Shown here one piece after another: positions 7,451 to 16,059 of a stretch of DNA of 51,214 nt. Source of the stretch: Clostridia bacterium (GTDB taxonomy: Bacteria; Bacillota; Clostridia; Oscillospirales; Acutalibacteraceae); the NCBI GenBank assembly GCA_017435865.1, contig JAFSEF010000058.1, forward strand, positions 1 to 51,214. The letters are read 5' to 3'. The notes beneath the pieces were generated by a model, which was not told the DNA's origin, did not search any database, and saw only the letters and a list, made by a program, of their open reading frames with translations. Positions within the stretch are counted from its first letter, which is position 1, and each line of letters opens with the position of its first letter. Both the position numbers and the translations under genes were made by a program.

Positions 7451-8047
7451 TTACATAATGATATCTCCGTTGCTGTCGAGGAATTTTACAGTGATAATTT
7501 CTTCAGTTCCCTCGTCATTGTAGAGGTTTTTATATTCGTATTTGTAAATAAACGGAATGTTATCCACCTGAACTGTTATTTCGTCCGATGTGCCGTCATT
7601 GAAAACGATGGAAACACAATCGGGATTGTTGACGAGATACACAATTCCGTGGCTGTAGTGGTCGTATGCAATGTCATTTTCACAGACGAATAATTGGGGG
7701 GCATGACGGAATTTATATTTGTTTTCTCCGACTTCGGTGAATCGCATCGGCTGATAGCGGTTTTCTCCTTGGTTGTCCACCGCCGTAAACCAGAACATGT
7801 GCTCATTTTCGCCGATTTCACAACTGCCGCAGAGTGACAGGGATGAATCGTCTGCGATCGGGATGTGGCATTCCTTTTCGGCTTTTTTCAGAATTTCCTC
7901 TGTTGTACGAAGTGTGTCGAAATGACCGTACAAAAACACGGCCGCAAGGCACAAAACAAGTGCAGTCAGCATAATAAGCAAGGCTTTGCTGCTGTATTTC
8001 ATGCCGGAATCGGTTTTTGAAGATTCTTTTGACGGAGCGTGTGCCAT
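7451..8047 (-). CDS. Small membrane-anchored protein, unknown function
   Basis: A 198-residue protein I do not recognise. A polar Ser/Lys-rich N-terminus precedes one transmembrane segment at about residues 22-42 (KALLIMLTALVLCLAAVFLY), and the remaining 155 residues are hydrophilic, with strand-like sequence and two cysteines in LCGSC. The likely topology is N-in with an extracytoplasmic C-terminal domain. The ATG at 8047 was chosen because GGAGGT sits six bases upstream; a TTG at 8065 would overlap that site. It starts 21 bases after mutS2 ends, so it is probably the last gene of the same transcript, ended by the strong terminator at 7413-7448. Confidence 0.75.
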   Translation of the reverse strand: MAHAPSKESSKTDSGMKYSSKALLIMLTALVLCLAAVFLYGHFDTLRTTEEILKKAEKECHIPIADDSSLSLCGSCEIGENEHMFWFTAVDNQGENRYQPMRFTEVGENKYKFRHAPQLFVCENDIAYDHYSHGIVYLVNNPDCVSIVFNDGTSDEITVQVDNIPFIYKYEYKNLYNDEGTEEIITVKFLDSNGDIIM

Positions 8048-8068
8048 TGTGATACCTCCCTGCAAAAA

Positions 8069-10468
8069 TTATTTCAGAGTGACGATTGTCACACCGTTTT
8101 CACCTTCGCCGTACAGTCCCGGGCGGTGGGTTTTTACAAATTTATTATTTTTGAGGTGGTGCTGCACCGCTTCGCGAAGCACACCCGTGCCTTTGCCGTG
8201 AATGACGGTGAATTCCTGCAGACCCGACAACAGCATACTGTCAATGAACGCATCGAGGGTGAACAGGGCTTCTTCCTTGTTCATGCCGCGCAGGTCCACA
8301 CGGTTTTCGGCACTGGCGGTAAGGCGGGATTCACTTCTTGCCACGGTGGGTGCAGAAACGGTCTTTTTCTTTTCTTTTTTCTTGTCGAGCAGACGAAGAC
8401 GGTTGATCTGCACTCGCATTTTGACGGAACCGGCCAGCACTTCGACATTGCCTTTACGGTCGGCGGGGGACATCACATCCGCTTCTCTGCCGATGTCGGC
8501 AATCAGCACACGGTCACCGGTAACAAGCGGACGGGGCAGGACATAGTCTTCGTCCTCATAAAGGGAAGTGACCACGGGATTGACCGCACTATCGAGGTTG
8601 GAAAGGTCTTTTTTCATTGCCGAGCGAGCCTTGGCGGCAAGGTCTGCGGCATCCTTTGTCGTCTTCATGTCCTTGCGGAAGCGCTCGACTTCCATAAGCA
8701 GTGCATTGGCTTCGCGGCGGGCATTTTCGGTGATTCGCAAGGCTTCCGTTTGTGCTTTTTCATATTCGCGTTTTCGCAGGTCTTCGGCTTCGGCAAGTTT
8801 TTTCTGTGCTTCTGCGAGTGCCTTTTCGGCTTCGGCGCGTTTGACGGAGACCTCGTCGCGTTCTTCTTCCATTTTCAGGCGGCTTTCTTCGAGCGAATCC
8901 ACCACATCTTCAAATTTCAGATCATCGGCTTCCACCAATTCCTTTGCACGAAGAATCACATCCATATCCATGCCCAGTCGTTCAGTGATGGCAAACGCAT
9001 TACTGCGACCTGGGACTCCGATCAGCAGTCTGTAGGTCGGGCGAAGCGACTGCACATCGAATTCGCAACTGCCGTTTTCCACTCTTGCTGTTTGCAAGGC
9101 ATAGGCTTTGAGTTCGGCATAGTGCGTGGTGGCGGCAATTTTACTGCCGTTGAGGTGCAGTCTTTCAAGGATTGCCATGGCGAGGGCGGCACCCTCAACG
9201 GGGTCGGTGCCCGCGCCGAGTTCGTCAATCAGGACAAGGCTGTCGGTGTCGCTCTCTTTGATGATGTTGATAATATTGATCATGTGCGAGGAGAACGTGG
9301 ACAGCGATTGCTCAATGCTCTGTTCGTCTCCGATATCCGCAAACACCTTGCGGTAGATGCAGATTTTTGTTTCATCCGCACACGGTACCATCAGACCGCA
9401 GGCAGCCATCAAAGTCAATAATCCCAGTGTTTTGATGGAAACGGTCTTGCCGCCCGTGTTCGGGCCTGTGATCATCAGAGTGTCAAATCGGTCGCCGAGG
9501 GAAATGTCCACGGGTACGACCGTTTTTTTATTGAGCAGCGGGTGTCTTGCCTTGTTGAGAACGGTGATTCCGTCTTCGTTGAGGGCGGGTACGCTTGCGT
9601 TCATGTCATAGGCAAGCCTTGCTTTTGCAAAAATGAGGTTGAGTTCCACAAGACACTCGTAACTGTGCTTGACGGTGTCTGCCACTTCGCCCGCCTGTGC
9701 AGATAATTCGGAAAGAATGCGGTCAATTTCTTCGCGTTCTTTTCCTTGCAGAACACGGATTTCATTATTGGCTTCCACGACTGCCATCGGTTCAATGAAC
9801 ACGGTGGAACCGCTGCCCGATGTGTCATGCACAAGACCCGGCACATTGCCGCGGAACTCGTTTTTGACGGGCACGACGAATCTGCCGTTGCGTTGGGTGA
9901 TGATGGCATCTTGCAAATACTGCTTGTAGTGTGCGGAATGCACCATGCCGTCTAATTTGTCGCGGATATGCTGTGCCTGTTGGCGCATCTTGCGGCGGAT
10001 ATCCGCAAGTGCAGGGGAGGCGCGGTCGCTCATTTCTTCTTCGCTGACGATGGAAGTGACAATGGTTTCTTCCAGAAGCCTCTGGGGCATGAGCGCACCG
10101 AACAAGATGTCAAGACAACTGTCAGCACCCGGTTGACGGAACCGCCATTCCGACACGGAACGGATCACACGCAGGTCTTCTGCAATGTCGAGCAGTTCTT
10201 TCATGGTCAGTGCACCGCCCGCACTTGCGCGGAACAGTGCGTTGTTCACATTTTTCATACTGCCGAAGGACGGACCGCCGAATTTGGCAAGCAGTAAATA
10301 AGCCGCTTCGGTCTGATTCAGCAGCGCCTGTGCTTCAACAAGGGTTGTGCAGGGCAGAATGCGCTCTGCTTCCCATTTTGCGTCCTCGCAGGTGGTAAGC
10401 TCTGCCAGTCTGTGCAGAACCTTGTCCAGCTCAAGAACTTTATAGTGTCTGTTTTCACTTGCTTTCAT
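8069..10468 (-). CDS. mutS2: Endonuclease MutS2
   Basis: A 799-residue MutS2 protein, full family length. Residues 1-320 contain the core/lever region, GPNTGGKT (Walker A) is at 335-342 and LVLIDELGAGTDP (Walker B) follows. A charged coiled-coil insert rich in Glu, Lys and Ala lies around residues 515-620, and the C-terminal Smr nuclease domain begins with VDLRGMNKEEA and contains VIHGKGTGVLREA. MutS2 limits homologous recombination and acts on collided ribosomes in Gram-positive bacteria. The ATG at 10468 lacks a strong ribosome binding site, and galK ends 34 bases upstream, so translational coupling within the operon is likely. All expected motifs are intact. Confidence 0.96.
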   Translation of the reverse strand: MKASENRHYKVLELDKVLHRLAELTTCEDAKWEAERILPCTTLVEAQALLNQTEAAYLLLAKFGGPSFGSMKNVNNALFRASAGGALTMKELLDIAEDLRVIRSVSEWRFRQPGADSCLDILFGALMPQRLLEETIVTSIVSEEEMSDRASPALADIRRKMRQQAQHIRDKLDGMVHSAHYKQYLQDAIITQRNGRFVVPVKNEFRGNVPGLVHDTSGSGSTVFIEPMAVVEANNEIRVLQGKEREEIDRILSELSAQAGEVADTVKHSYECLVELNLIFAKARLAYDMNASVPALNEDGITVLNKARHPLLNKKTVVPVDISLGDRFDTLMITGPNTGGKTVSIKTLGLLTLMAACGLMVPCADETKICIYRKVFADIGDEQSIEQSLSTFSSHMINIINIIKESDTDSLVLIDELGAGTDPVEGAALAMAILERLHLNGSKIAATTHYAELKAYALQTARVENGSCEFDVQSLRPTYRLLIGVPGRSNAFAITERLGMDMDVILRAKELVEADDLKFEDVVDSLEESRLKMEEERDEVSVKRAEAEKALAEAQKKLAEAEDLRKREYEKAQTEALRITENARREANALLMEVERFRKDMKTTKDAADLAAKARSAMKKDLSNLDSAVNPVVTSLYEDEDYVLPRPLVTGDRVLIADIGREADVMSPADRKGNVEVLAGSVKMRVQINRLRLLDKKKEKKKTVSAPTVARSESRLTASAENRVDLRGMNKEEALFTLDAFIDSMLLSGLQEFTVIHGKGTGVLREAVQHHLKNNKFVKTHRPGLYGEGENGVTIVTLK

Positions 10469-10502
10469 GGTAAATGACGCGAAAAATTTCGCCTTTCGTT
10501 AA

Positions 10503-11789
10503 TTACTTAACTTCCGTACCGCCGACACTGCGGATGGAAAGAACATAGCAAGCACCTTCACCGAATACGGATTCAAGGGTTGCAATGTATGTATCGAGCA
10601 AATCTTCGGGTACGAAAGCCTGGATGGTTCCCGCAAAACCGCCGCCGTGAACGCGCCATGCGCCTCTGCCGTTGAGGACACTGTCGCTCAGAGCGAGTGC
10701 GAGGGATACGGGCTGACCTGCATCCTTGATTTTAACAAAAACATTCTGGTTATACATGTAAGAGGAGTTGCCGCTTTCAATGACGAGCTTCTTGAAGCTT
10801 TCGAAATCGCCTGCTTTGAGGGCTTCGGCTTCTTTTTCAACTCTGCGGTTGTCGTTATAGAAATGTATGGCGCGAAGGCAAGCGCGTTCACCGCATTTTT
10901 CGCGCACAAGAGCCATGTTTGCCATCACTTCCGCTTCATCGGTTTCACGCAGGCAGGACTTGCCGAACACAGCGGCAACGGATTCCATTTCCTTGCGGAT
11001 GGCGGCGTATTCGTCCGTCAGGTCAGCGTGGCTTGCACGGGTGTCCGTAATAACAAGCGCATGGCCGCAGGATGTAAAGTCGAATGTAACGGGGGTGATG
11101 ACGGGTTTTTCGGTGTCGGCAAAGTCGATCTGCACGAAGCCACCGACAGAGCAAGCCATCTGATCCATCAGTCCGCAGGGTTTGCCGAAGAATACGTTTT
11201 CGGCATACTGTGCGATCTTTGCGATTTCGACAGCGGAGATAGCACCGTCGTTGTAAAGATAATTGAAAATGGTGCCCACAAGCACTTCAAAAGCTGCGGA
11301 TGAGGACAAACCCGAACCTGCAATGACTCTGTTGGTGGTCACGCAGTCAAAACCGCCGACTTTGTAGCCGAGCTGTACGAAACGGGCGGCAACACCGCGG
11401 ATGAGTGCGGCGGAATGGTCCTTTTCTTCCGCAACGGGAGTCAAAACGGCAAGATCAACCACATCTTCCTTGGGGTATTCCACGCTTTTCAGGCGGACAA
11501 TATTTTCGTCATTTGCCGCAACGCAGGCAATGGCATCCAGGTTGATGCCTGCGGCAAGAACACAGCCCTTGTTGTGGTCGGTATGGTTGCCGCAGACTTC
11601 GGTTCTGCCGGGGGCAGAGAAGAAACGGATATCGTTCTTTTCGCCGTAAACAGAAGCAAAACTGTCGGTCAGCGAAGCATATCTTGTGCGCTGAAGACAC
11701 AGATCCTTTTCGCCGTAAAGGGCGGTCAGTGCGGCATCAAAACCGCCGTCGGCAATGGTCTTTTTCATTTCACAAAGCGTTTTCATCAT
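10503..11789 (-). CDS. galK: Galactokinase
   Basis: A GHMP-family kinase of about 428 residues that phosphorylates galactose to galactose-1-phosphate, first step of the Leloir pathway. The galactokinase signature GRTEVCGNHTDHNKG is near residue 60, the glycine-rich ATP loop GSGLSSSAAFE in the middle, and the third motif HGGGFAGT near the C-terminus. Three in-frame ATG codons lie at 11795, 11789 and 11786; the first overlaps the AAAGGA ribosome binding site, so 11789 or 11786 is the real start. No galT or galE is adjacent. It sits between a VTT membrane protein and mutS2 in an apparently co-directional operon of unrelated functions. Confidence 0.93.
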   Translation of the reverse strand: MMKTLCEMKKTIADGGFDAALTALYGEKDLCLQRTRYASLTDSFASVYGEKNDIRFFSAPGRTEVCGNHTDHNKGCVLAAGINLDAIACVAANDENIVRLKSVEYPKEDVVDLAVLTPVAEEKDHSAALIRGVAARFVQLGYKVGGFDCVTTNRVIAGSGLSSSAAFEVLVGTIFNYLYNDGAISAVEIAKIAQYAENVFFGKPCGLMDQMACSVGGFVQIDFADTEKPVITPVTFDFTSCGHALVITDTRASHADLTDEYAAIRKEMESVAAVFGKSCLRETDEAEVMANMALVREKCGERACLRAIHFYNDNRRVEKEAEALKAGDFESFKKLVIESGNSSYMYNQNVFVKIKDAGQPVSLALALSDSVLNGRGAWRVHGGGFAGTIQAFVPEDLLDTYIATLESVFGEGACYVLSIRSVGGTEVK

Positions 11790-11830
11790 AAACATCCTTT
11801 CGGTCGGGAAATTATATTAAAAGTAAAAAA

Positions 11831-12625
11831 TTATGCTTGATTTTCGTGGTCTGTCGGTTTGAATCCGGCAGGCGGGACTTTCTTTTTGGTGATAAACTCC
11901 TGCAGGTGCACGCTGAGTGCAATAATGGCATGGAATCCCAACAGGGAAATGCCGGAAAGCGTCAGCAACACAATGATGGGCGCAAGGAACGACGGGGACA
12001 ATGGGTCGGTCACACTGCGGCCGATAAAGCTGTACATCAGCATGCGCGGTGCAATGCCCGCAAGTGAAATCAGAAAATATTTTTTAACAGGGAATTCTAA
12101 TGACCCGTAGATCTGGCTGACGGAATTCGGCGGCACACCGGGGAACAAGCGGAATAAAAACAGCAAAACGGAGTTGCTTAAGCCGTTTTTTTCTAAAATA
12201 ACATCAAAAATGGGGTATTTGCGCAACAGTTTCAGTGTGTAGCCTTCGCCCATTTCTTTGCCGGTATAGAAACGGATCCCCATTCCCAGTGCCATACCGC
12301 CCATATTGATCAAAAAAGCAATCCAAGACGGGAAAACTACTCCGCTGATCACAAGAATAACACTCAACGGATAAAACGGCAGAATACACCGAACGAGGAA
12401 CAGCAGAAACAGCACAATCACAATCATCCATTTGTCTTCCAGCGTGGTGATCTGATATTCAAAATCATCAAGATACGTCAGCCATTGTGCATATTTTGCC
12501 TGCACAGGCTCAAGGTGCATCAGAAAAGAGATAATAAGCAACACAGCCGCTACAACGAGCAGCGTAATGCCGTATGCTTTTGTGATTTGTCTTGCCCGTT
12601 GTTCAAGGCTGTACTTTTTCTTCAA
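11831..12625 (-). CDS. TVP38/TMEM64 (VTT domain, DedA-like) membrane protein
   Basis: A 264-residue integral membrane protein with about five to six hydrophobic helices. The VTT/SNARE-associated signature is clear: the PFYPLSVILVISGVVF block, a Gly-rich reentrant region (MGGMALGMGIRFYTG), and FRLFPGVPPNSVSQIYGSL. Members of this superfamily are implicated in lipid scrambling or undecaprenyl-phosphate transport, but substrates of bacterial TVP38 proteins are mostly unproven. The start is a TTG at 12625 with GGTGA just upstream, and no alternative early ATG exists. The promoter at 12642-12670 gives a leader of only about ten bases. It heads the transcript toward galK and mutS2. Confidence 0.9.
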   Translation of the reverse strand: MKKKYSLEQRARQITKAYGITLLVVAAVLLIISFLMHLEPVQAKYAQWLTYLDDFEYQITTLEDKWMIVIVLFLLFLVRCILPFYPLSVILVISGVVFPSWIAFLINMGGMALGMGIRFYTGKEMGEGYTLKLLRKYPIFDVILEKNGLSNSVLLFLFRLFPGVPPNSVSQIYGSLEFPVKKYFLISLAGIAPRMLMYSFIGRSVTDPLSPSFLAPIIVLLTLSGISLLGFHAIIALSVHLQEFITKKKVPPAGFKPTDHENQA

Positions 12626-12641
12626 AAAATCACCAACTTAT

Positions 12642-12670
12642 ATTATATATTATTTTCACAAGCAGGTCAA
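12642..12670 (-). promoter_or_regulatory. Promoter of the VTT-galK-mutS2 operon
   Basis: Minus strand TTGACC (12670-12665), 17-base spacer, TATAAT (12647-12642), ideally placed for the TTG start at 12625. Confidence 0.75.
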
Positions 12671-12729
12671 TCATTTTTAAAAATCTTTCCATTCAGCAAA
12701 AAACACTTTCTATTGCAGGAAAAATATGG

Positions 12730-12735
12730 TATAAT
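12730..12735 (+). promoter_or_regulatory. Extended -10 promoter of the hydroxyacid dehydrogenase gene
   Basis: TATAAT preceded by TGG (extended -10) with only a weak -35 (TTTCTA, 17 bases upstream). AAGGAGG and the ATG follow about 20-25 bases downstream. Confidence 0.55.
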
Positions 12736-12761
12736 AATATGTTAGAAAAGGAGGAAGACGA

Positions 12762-13718
12762 ATGAAAGCAGTAATTCTCGACGGTTTTTGTGAAAACCCG
12801 GGTGATCTTTCCTGGGATGCCGCAAAGGAACTTTGCGATTTTACTATTTATGACCGCACCGCACCCGAAGATGTGCTGTCCCGTGCCGCAGGTGCCGAAA
12901 TCGTTGTGGTCAATAAGGTGGCACTGACACGTGAAATCATTGAACAGTTGCCTGATCTTCGCTTTGTTGCCATTCTTGCAACGGGGTATAATATTATTGA
13001 TACCGAATGTTGTGCCGAACGCGGCATTCCCGTTGCCAATATTCCCGCTTATTCAACAGACAGTGTGGCGCAGTATGTTTTCAGCTTTATTCTTGCGCAC
13101 GCTTCGCGTGTTGCCGAACACTCTGCCGCCGTGCATGACGGTGCATGGACTGCATGCCCCGATTTTACCTTCCGTGTGGCACCGATCTGCGAAATCGCAG
13201 GCAAGACCCTCGGCATTGTCGGCTACGGTAAGATCGGTCAGAAAGTTGCCGCCATCGGCAGGGCTTTCGGTATGAATATTCTTGCAAATACGGCGCATCC
13301 CGAAAAATATGCGGGTGAGGATGTCAGCTTTGTTGACCTTGACACCCTTGCAGGTGAAAGTGATTTTATTTCCTTACATTGCCCGCTGACAAAGGATACA
13401 AACTGCCTTGTGAATGCAGAATTTTTGGGCAAAATGAAAGAAAACGCATTTCTGGCCAATACTTCCAGAGGACCCGTTGTGGATGAACAGGCACTGGCAG
13501 ATGCACTTAATAATGGCAGCATTGCAGGTGCCGGGGTTGATGTGCTTTCCACCGAGCCGCCTAAGGCGGAAAACCCTTTGCTGTCGGCCAAAAACTGCTT
13601 TATCACACCGCACATTGCGTGGGCTCCGCTGGAAACAAGACAGCGCCTGATGGATATTTTTGTTGAAAATATCCGTGCATTCATAAACGGCAGTCCGATA
13701 AATGTTGTAAATATGTAA
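12762..13718 (+). CDS. NAD-dependent D-2-hydroxyacid dehydrogenase (glycerate dehydrogenase-like)
   Basis: A 318-residue enzyme of the D-isomer 2-hydroxyacid dehydrogenase family, which interconverts 2-oxoacids and D-2-hydroxyacids using NAD(P)H. The Rossmann nucleotide-binding loop GYGKIGQ is at residues 154-160. The catalytic triad is present: Arg236 in NTSRG, Glu265 in LSTEPP and His284 in TPHIAW. The N-terminal TGYNIID and PAYSTDSVAQ motifs resemble hydroxypyruvate/glycerate dehydrogenases (HprA type), but the exact substrate cannot be read from sequence. A strong AGGAGG site precedes the ATG. It lies directly upstream of gap, but gap has its own promoter. Confidence 0.9.
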   Translation: MKAVILDGFCENPGDLSWDAAKELCDFTIYDRTAPEDVLSRAAGAEIVVVNKVALTREIIEQLPDLRFVAILATGYNIIDTECCAERGIPVANIPAYSTDSVAQYVFSFILAHASRVAEHSAAVHDGAWTACPDFTFRVAPICEIAGKTLGIVGYGKIGQKVAAIGRAFGMNILANTAHPEKYAGEDVSFVDLDTLAGESDFISLHCPLTKDTNCLVNAEFLGKMKENAFLANTSRGPVVDEQALADALNNGSIAGAGVDVLSTEPPKAENPLLSAKNCFITPHIAWAPLETRQRLMDIFVENIRAFINGSPINVVNM

Positions 13719-13754
13719 AAGAATATATTTGCATTTTCTGAATTTTTATCCGAT

Positions 13755-13774
13755 TTTGACAAACTTTTGTCAAA
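13755..13774. promoter_or_regulatory. Inverted repeat upstream of gap
   Basis: TTTGACAAA, two bases, TTTGTCAAA: perfect nine-base arms. The half-site geometry (TTGACAA-N4-TTGTCAA) is like that of a Rex-type operator, although the letters differ from the usual TTGTTAA-N4-TTAACAA. It could alternatively be a weak terminator for the dehydrogenase gene. Confidence 0.4.
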
Positions 13775-13798
13775 CACCGTCTTTTTCAATAAAAACAC

Positions 13799-13826
13799 TT
13801 GCAAAAATTTTTGCAGAATGTATAAT
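13799..13826 (+). promoter_or_regulatory. gap promoter with an embedded 16-base palindrome
   Basis: TTGCAA (13799-13804), 16-base spacer, TATAAT (13821-13826). TGCAAAAATTTTTGCA at 13800-13815 is a perfect palindrome covering the -35 and most of the spacer, a position where a bound protein would block or remodel polymerase. Confidence 0.65.
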
Positions 13827-13872
13827 AGATTACGGTTAAATTTTTAAATTAAACAATTGGAGGAATTTTAAA

Positions 13873-14889
13873 ATGGCAGTTAAAGTAGCAATCAATGGTT
13901 TCGGCAGAATCGGCCGTCTTGCATTCCGTCAGATGTTTGGTGCAGAAGGTTACGAAGTTGTCGCTATCAACGACCTTACCAAGCCCTCTATGCTTGCACA
14001 CCTTCTGAAGTATGACACCGCACAGGGTCGTTACGACGGTCACTGCGTCTGTGCAGACGACGAAGCCGGCACCATCACTGTAGACGGCAAGACCATCAAA
14101 ATCTACGCAATGGCAAACGCAGCTGAACTTCCCTGGGGCGAAATCGGTGTTGACGTTGTTCTTGAATGCACAGGTTTCTACTGCTCCAAAGATAAGAGCA
14201 TGGCTCACATCAACGCAGGCGCAAAGAAGGTTGTTATCTCTGCTCCCGCAGGCAATGACCTCAAGACCATCGTTTTCTCCGTAAACGAAAACACTCTTAC
14301 TGCTGATGATCAGATCATCTCCGCAGCTTCCTGCACCACCAACTGTCTTGCTCCCATGGCAAAGGCTCTCAACGATTACGCAGAAATCCAGAGTGGTATC
14401 ATGACCACCGTTCATGCTTACACCGGCGATCAGATGATTCTCGACGGCCCCCACAGAAAGGGTGACCTTCGCCGTGCTCGTGCTGGCGCACAGAACATCG
14501 TTCCCAACTCCACCGGCGCTGCAAAGGCTATCGGCCTTGTAATTCCCGAACTCAACGGCAAACTCATCGGTTCCGCACAGCGTGTTCCCACCTGCACCGG
14601 TTCCACCACCATTCTTGTTGCTGTTGTGAAGGGCAAGGATATCACCAAGGAAGGCATCAACGCTGCTATGAAGGCTGCTGCTTCCGAATCCTTCGGCTAC
14701 AACGAAGATCAGATCGTTTCTTCCGACGTTATCGGCATCCGCTTCGGCTCTCTGTTCGATGCTACCCAGACCATGGTCGCTAAGATCGATGACGATACCT
14801 ATCAGGTACAGGTTGTTTCCTGGTACGACAACGAAAATTCCTACACCAGCCAGATGGTCCGCACCATCAAGTACTTCGCAGAACTGTAA
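13873..14889 (+). CDS. gap: Glyceraldehyde-3-phosphate dehydrogenase, type I
   Basis: A 338-residue glycolytic enzyme that oxidises glyceraldehyde-3-phosphate to 1,3-bisphosphoglycerate with NAD. The Rossmann motif NGFGRIGR is at the N-terminus, the catalytic Cys154 is in ASCTTNC, and the activating His181 is in [23 protein letters not shown]-type phosphate-binding residues and the C-terminal SWYDNE motif are present. GGAGG lies nine bases before the ATG. Codon use is strongly optimised, as expected for a highly expressed enzyme. It is monocistronic: its own promoter with two dyads precedes it and a clean terminator follows (14918-14946). No pgk or tpi is adjacent. Confidence 0.97.
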   Translation: MAVKVAINGFGRIGRLAFRQMFGAEGYEVVAINDLTKPSMLAHLLKYDTAQGRYDGHCVCADDEAGTITVDGKTIKIYAMANAAELPWGEIGVDVVLECTGFYCSKDKSMAHINAGAKKVVISAPAGNDLKTIVFSVNENTLTADDQIISAASCTTNCLAPMAKALNDYAEIQSGIMTTVHAYTGDQMILDGPHRKGDLRRARAGAQNIVPNSTGAAKAIGLVIPELNGKLIGSAQRVPTCTGSTTILVAVVKGKDITKEGINAAMKAAASESFGYNEDQIVSSDVIGIRFGSLFDATQTMVAKIDDDTYQVQVVSWYDNENSYTSQMVRTIKYFAEL

Positions 14890-14917
14890 GTATTTGACCG
14901 CAAAAGCGAATAATAAG

Positions 14918-14946
14918 CCGCTGTCCGAAAGGACGGCGGTTTTTTT
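14918..14946 (+). terminator. gap terminator
   Basis: Stem CCGCTGTCC with GGACGGCGG (one T-G pair), loop GAAA, followed by seven T residues. Confidence 0.9.
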
Positions 14947-14974
14947 GAATTGGTGTAAAGTATAATCAGACAGA

Positions 14975-15165
14975 TAAATTATGTTTTAGCGTTCTTTGGG
15001 TTGTTCGATCGTAGGGAACGCATACCATGCGTTCCGCTGTAAATTTGACGATGAGAACACATGAAAAACAACAGAAAGTCGCTTCAAACCGTCAATTTGC
15101 TCGGAACGGATGCTATCCGTTCCCTACGGATGACATATCCGACTTTGGCTATAAACCATAATTTA
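14975..15165. mobile_element. MITE-like 191-base palindromic element
   Basis: The intergenic stretch folds back on itself. The outer arms are TAAATTATGTTTTAGC (from 14975) and GCTATAAACCATAATTTA (ending 15165). The inner arms are 15010-15050 and 15090-15128, which begin CGTAGGGAACG and end CGTTCCCTACG and match imperfectly over about 39 bases. Each inner arm is itself a small hairpin (GGAACGCATACCATGCGTTCC; GGAACGGATGCTATCCGTTCC). There is no coding capacity. The structure suggests a non-autonomous miniature element or interspersed palindromic repeat. Target duplications are not obvious. Confidence 0.55.
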
Positions 15166-15173
15166 CCACACAA

Positions 15174-15206
15174 AAAAAGGATTGCATTTTGTTTGCAATC
15201 CTTTTT
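15174..15206. terminator. Terminator downstream of the MgtC-like gene
   Basis: An AAAAAGGATTGCA/TGCAATCCTTTTT stem around a seven-base loop, with A and T tracts that allow termination in either direction; 18 bases after the minus-strand stop at 15224. Confidence 0.85.
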
Positions 15207-15223
15207 ATCATCTGTTCTTTTTT

Positions 15224-15937
15224 TTACACACTGATTGAAAATTCTTTGATGCCGTCGATGTCGTGCATCATGGTCAGCACCGATTCAAGCGACATCTGTT
15301 TTGCAATTTTGATGGTCATGGCAACATAAACGGATTTGTCGGATTTTTGTTTGGTTTCAATGGAAATGACTTTGATGTGGTTTGTAACCAGAAAATCTTT
15401 CACTTTTGCAAGCACTTCATGGTCAACCGCCGTGAAAGTGATGATGTTGTTTTCCATGGTTTCCGAAACGGGCAGGAATTTGTGAAGAATAATCTGCACA
15501 AGCAGCAACAGCAGCGTGGCAATGATGCCCAAAGTGTACATGCCCGCACCGATGCAGATGCTGATGCCTGCGCAAGCCCAGATCCCCGCTGCGGTGGTTA
15601 AGCCTTTGATGGTGCCGCCGCGCACGAAGATAACCCCTGCACCGAGGAAACCGACACCCGTCATAATGTTGGAAGCCACGCGGGAGATGTCTGCCTGTAT
15701 TTTGTAATCGGCATACATCTGTACCACATCGGTAAAACCATATTTGGAAACGATCATCACCAGAGCCGAGCCGAGAGCAAGGATAATGTGGGTGCGAAGG
15801 CCTGCTTCTTTCTGGCGAAGGCTTCTTTCGTAGCCGATCACGGCGCCGCAAAGCCCTGCAACCACAAGACGAAGCACCAGTTCCCACCATTCACCGGTGT
15901 GCATATGGAATGAATCTACAATTTGCGTGATATCCAT
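15224..15937 (-). CDS. MgtC/SapB family membrane protein
   Basis: A 237-residue protein with four to five hydrophobic helices followed by a soluble ACT-like C-terminal domain of about 80 residues (from NNIITFTAVDHE onward). The MgtC core is well conserved: GAVIGYERSLRQKEAGLRTH, LGSALVMI, then GVGFLGAGVIFVRGGTIKGL and TTAAGIWACAGI. MgtC proteins are linked to magnesium starvation and inhibition of ATP synthase in Salmonella, while SapB-type members in commensals have undefined roles. GGAGG lies before the ATG. Its promoter faces that of the Lgt-like gene with the -35 boxes only five bases apart. Confidence 0.92.
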   Translation of the reverse strand: MDITQIVDSFHMHTGEWWELVLRLVVAGLCGAVIGYERSLRQKEAGLRTHIILALGSALVMIVSKYGFTDVVQMYADYKIQADISRVASNIMTGVGFLGAGVIFVRGGTIKGLTTAAGIWACAGISICIGAGMYTLGIIATLLLLLVQIILHKFLPVSETMENNIITFTAVDHEVLAKVKDFLVTNHIKVISIETKQKSDKSVYVAMTIKIAKQMSLESVLTMMHDIDGIKEFSISV

Positions 15938-15968
15938 TTATTTTCCTCCGCAAACATATTTATATTTT

Positions 15969-15997
15969 ATCTTATCATATTTTATTCATCTTGTCAA
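15969..15997 (-). promoter_or_regulatory. Promoter of the MgtC-like gene
   Basis: Minus strand TTGACA (15997-15992), 17-base spacer, TAAGAT (15974-15969). Confidence 0.65.
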
Positions 15998-16002
15998 ATC
16001 GG

Positions 16003-16030
16003 TTGACAATAAAAAAATTTTCTATACAAT
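16003..16030 (+). promoter_or_regulatory. Promoter of the Lgt-like gene
   Basis: TTGACA (16003-16008), 16-base spacer, TACAAT (16025-16030). Only five bases separate its -35 from the divergent -35 of the MgtC-like gene. Confidence 0.6.
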
Positions 16031-16059
16031 ATAATTATAATTATTTTTCCGGAGATAGT

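Noticed and set aside
8039-9421. 460-codon plus-strand frame opposite mutS2
   Set aside because: Antisense to a full-length, motif-complete MutS2 gene; no domain recognised.
13849-14454. 201-codon minus-strand frame opposite gap
   Set aside because: Shadow of the codon-optimised gap gene.
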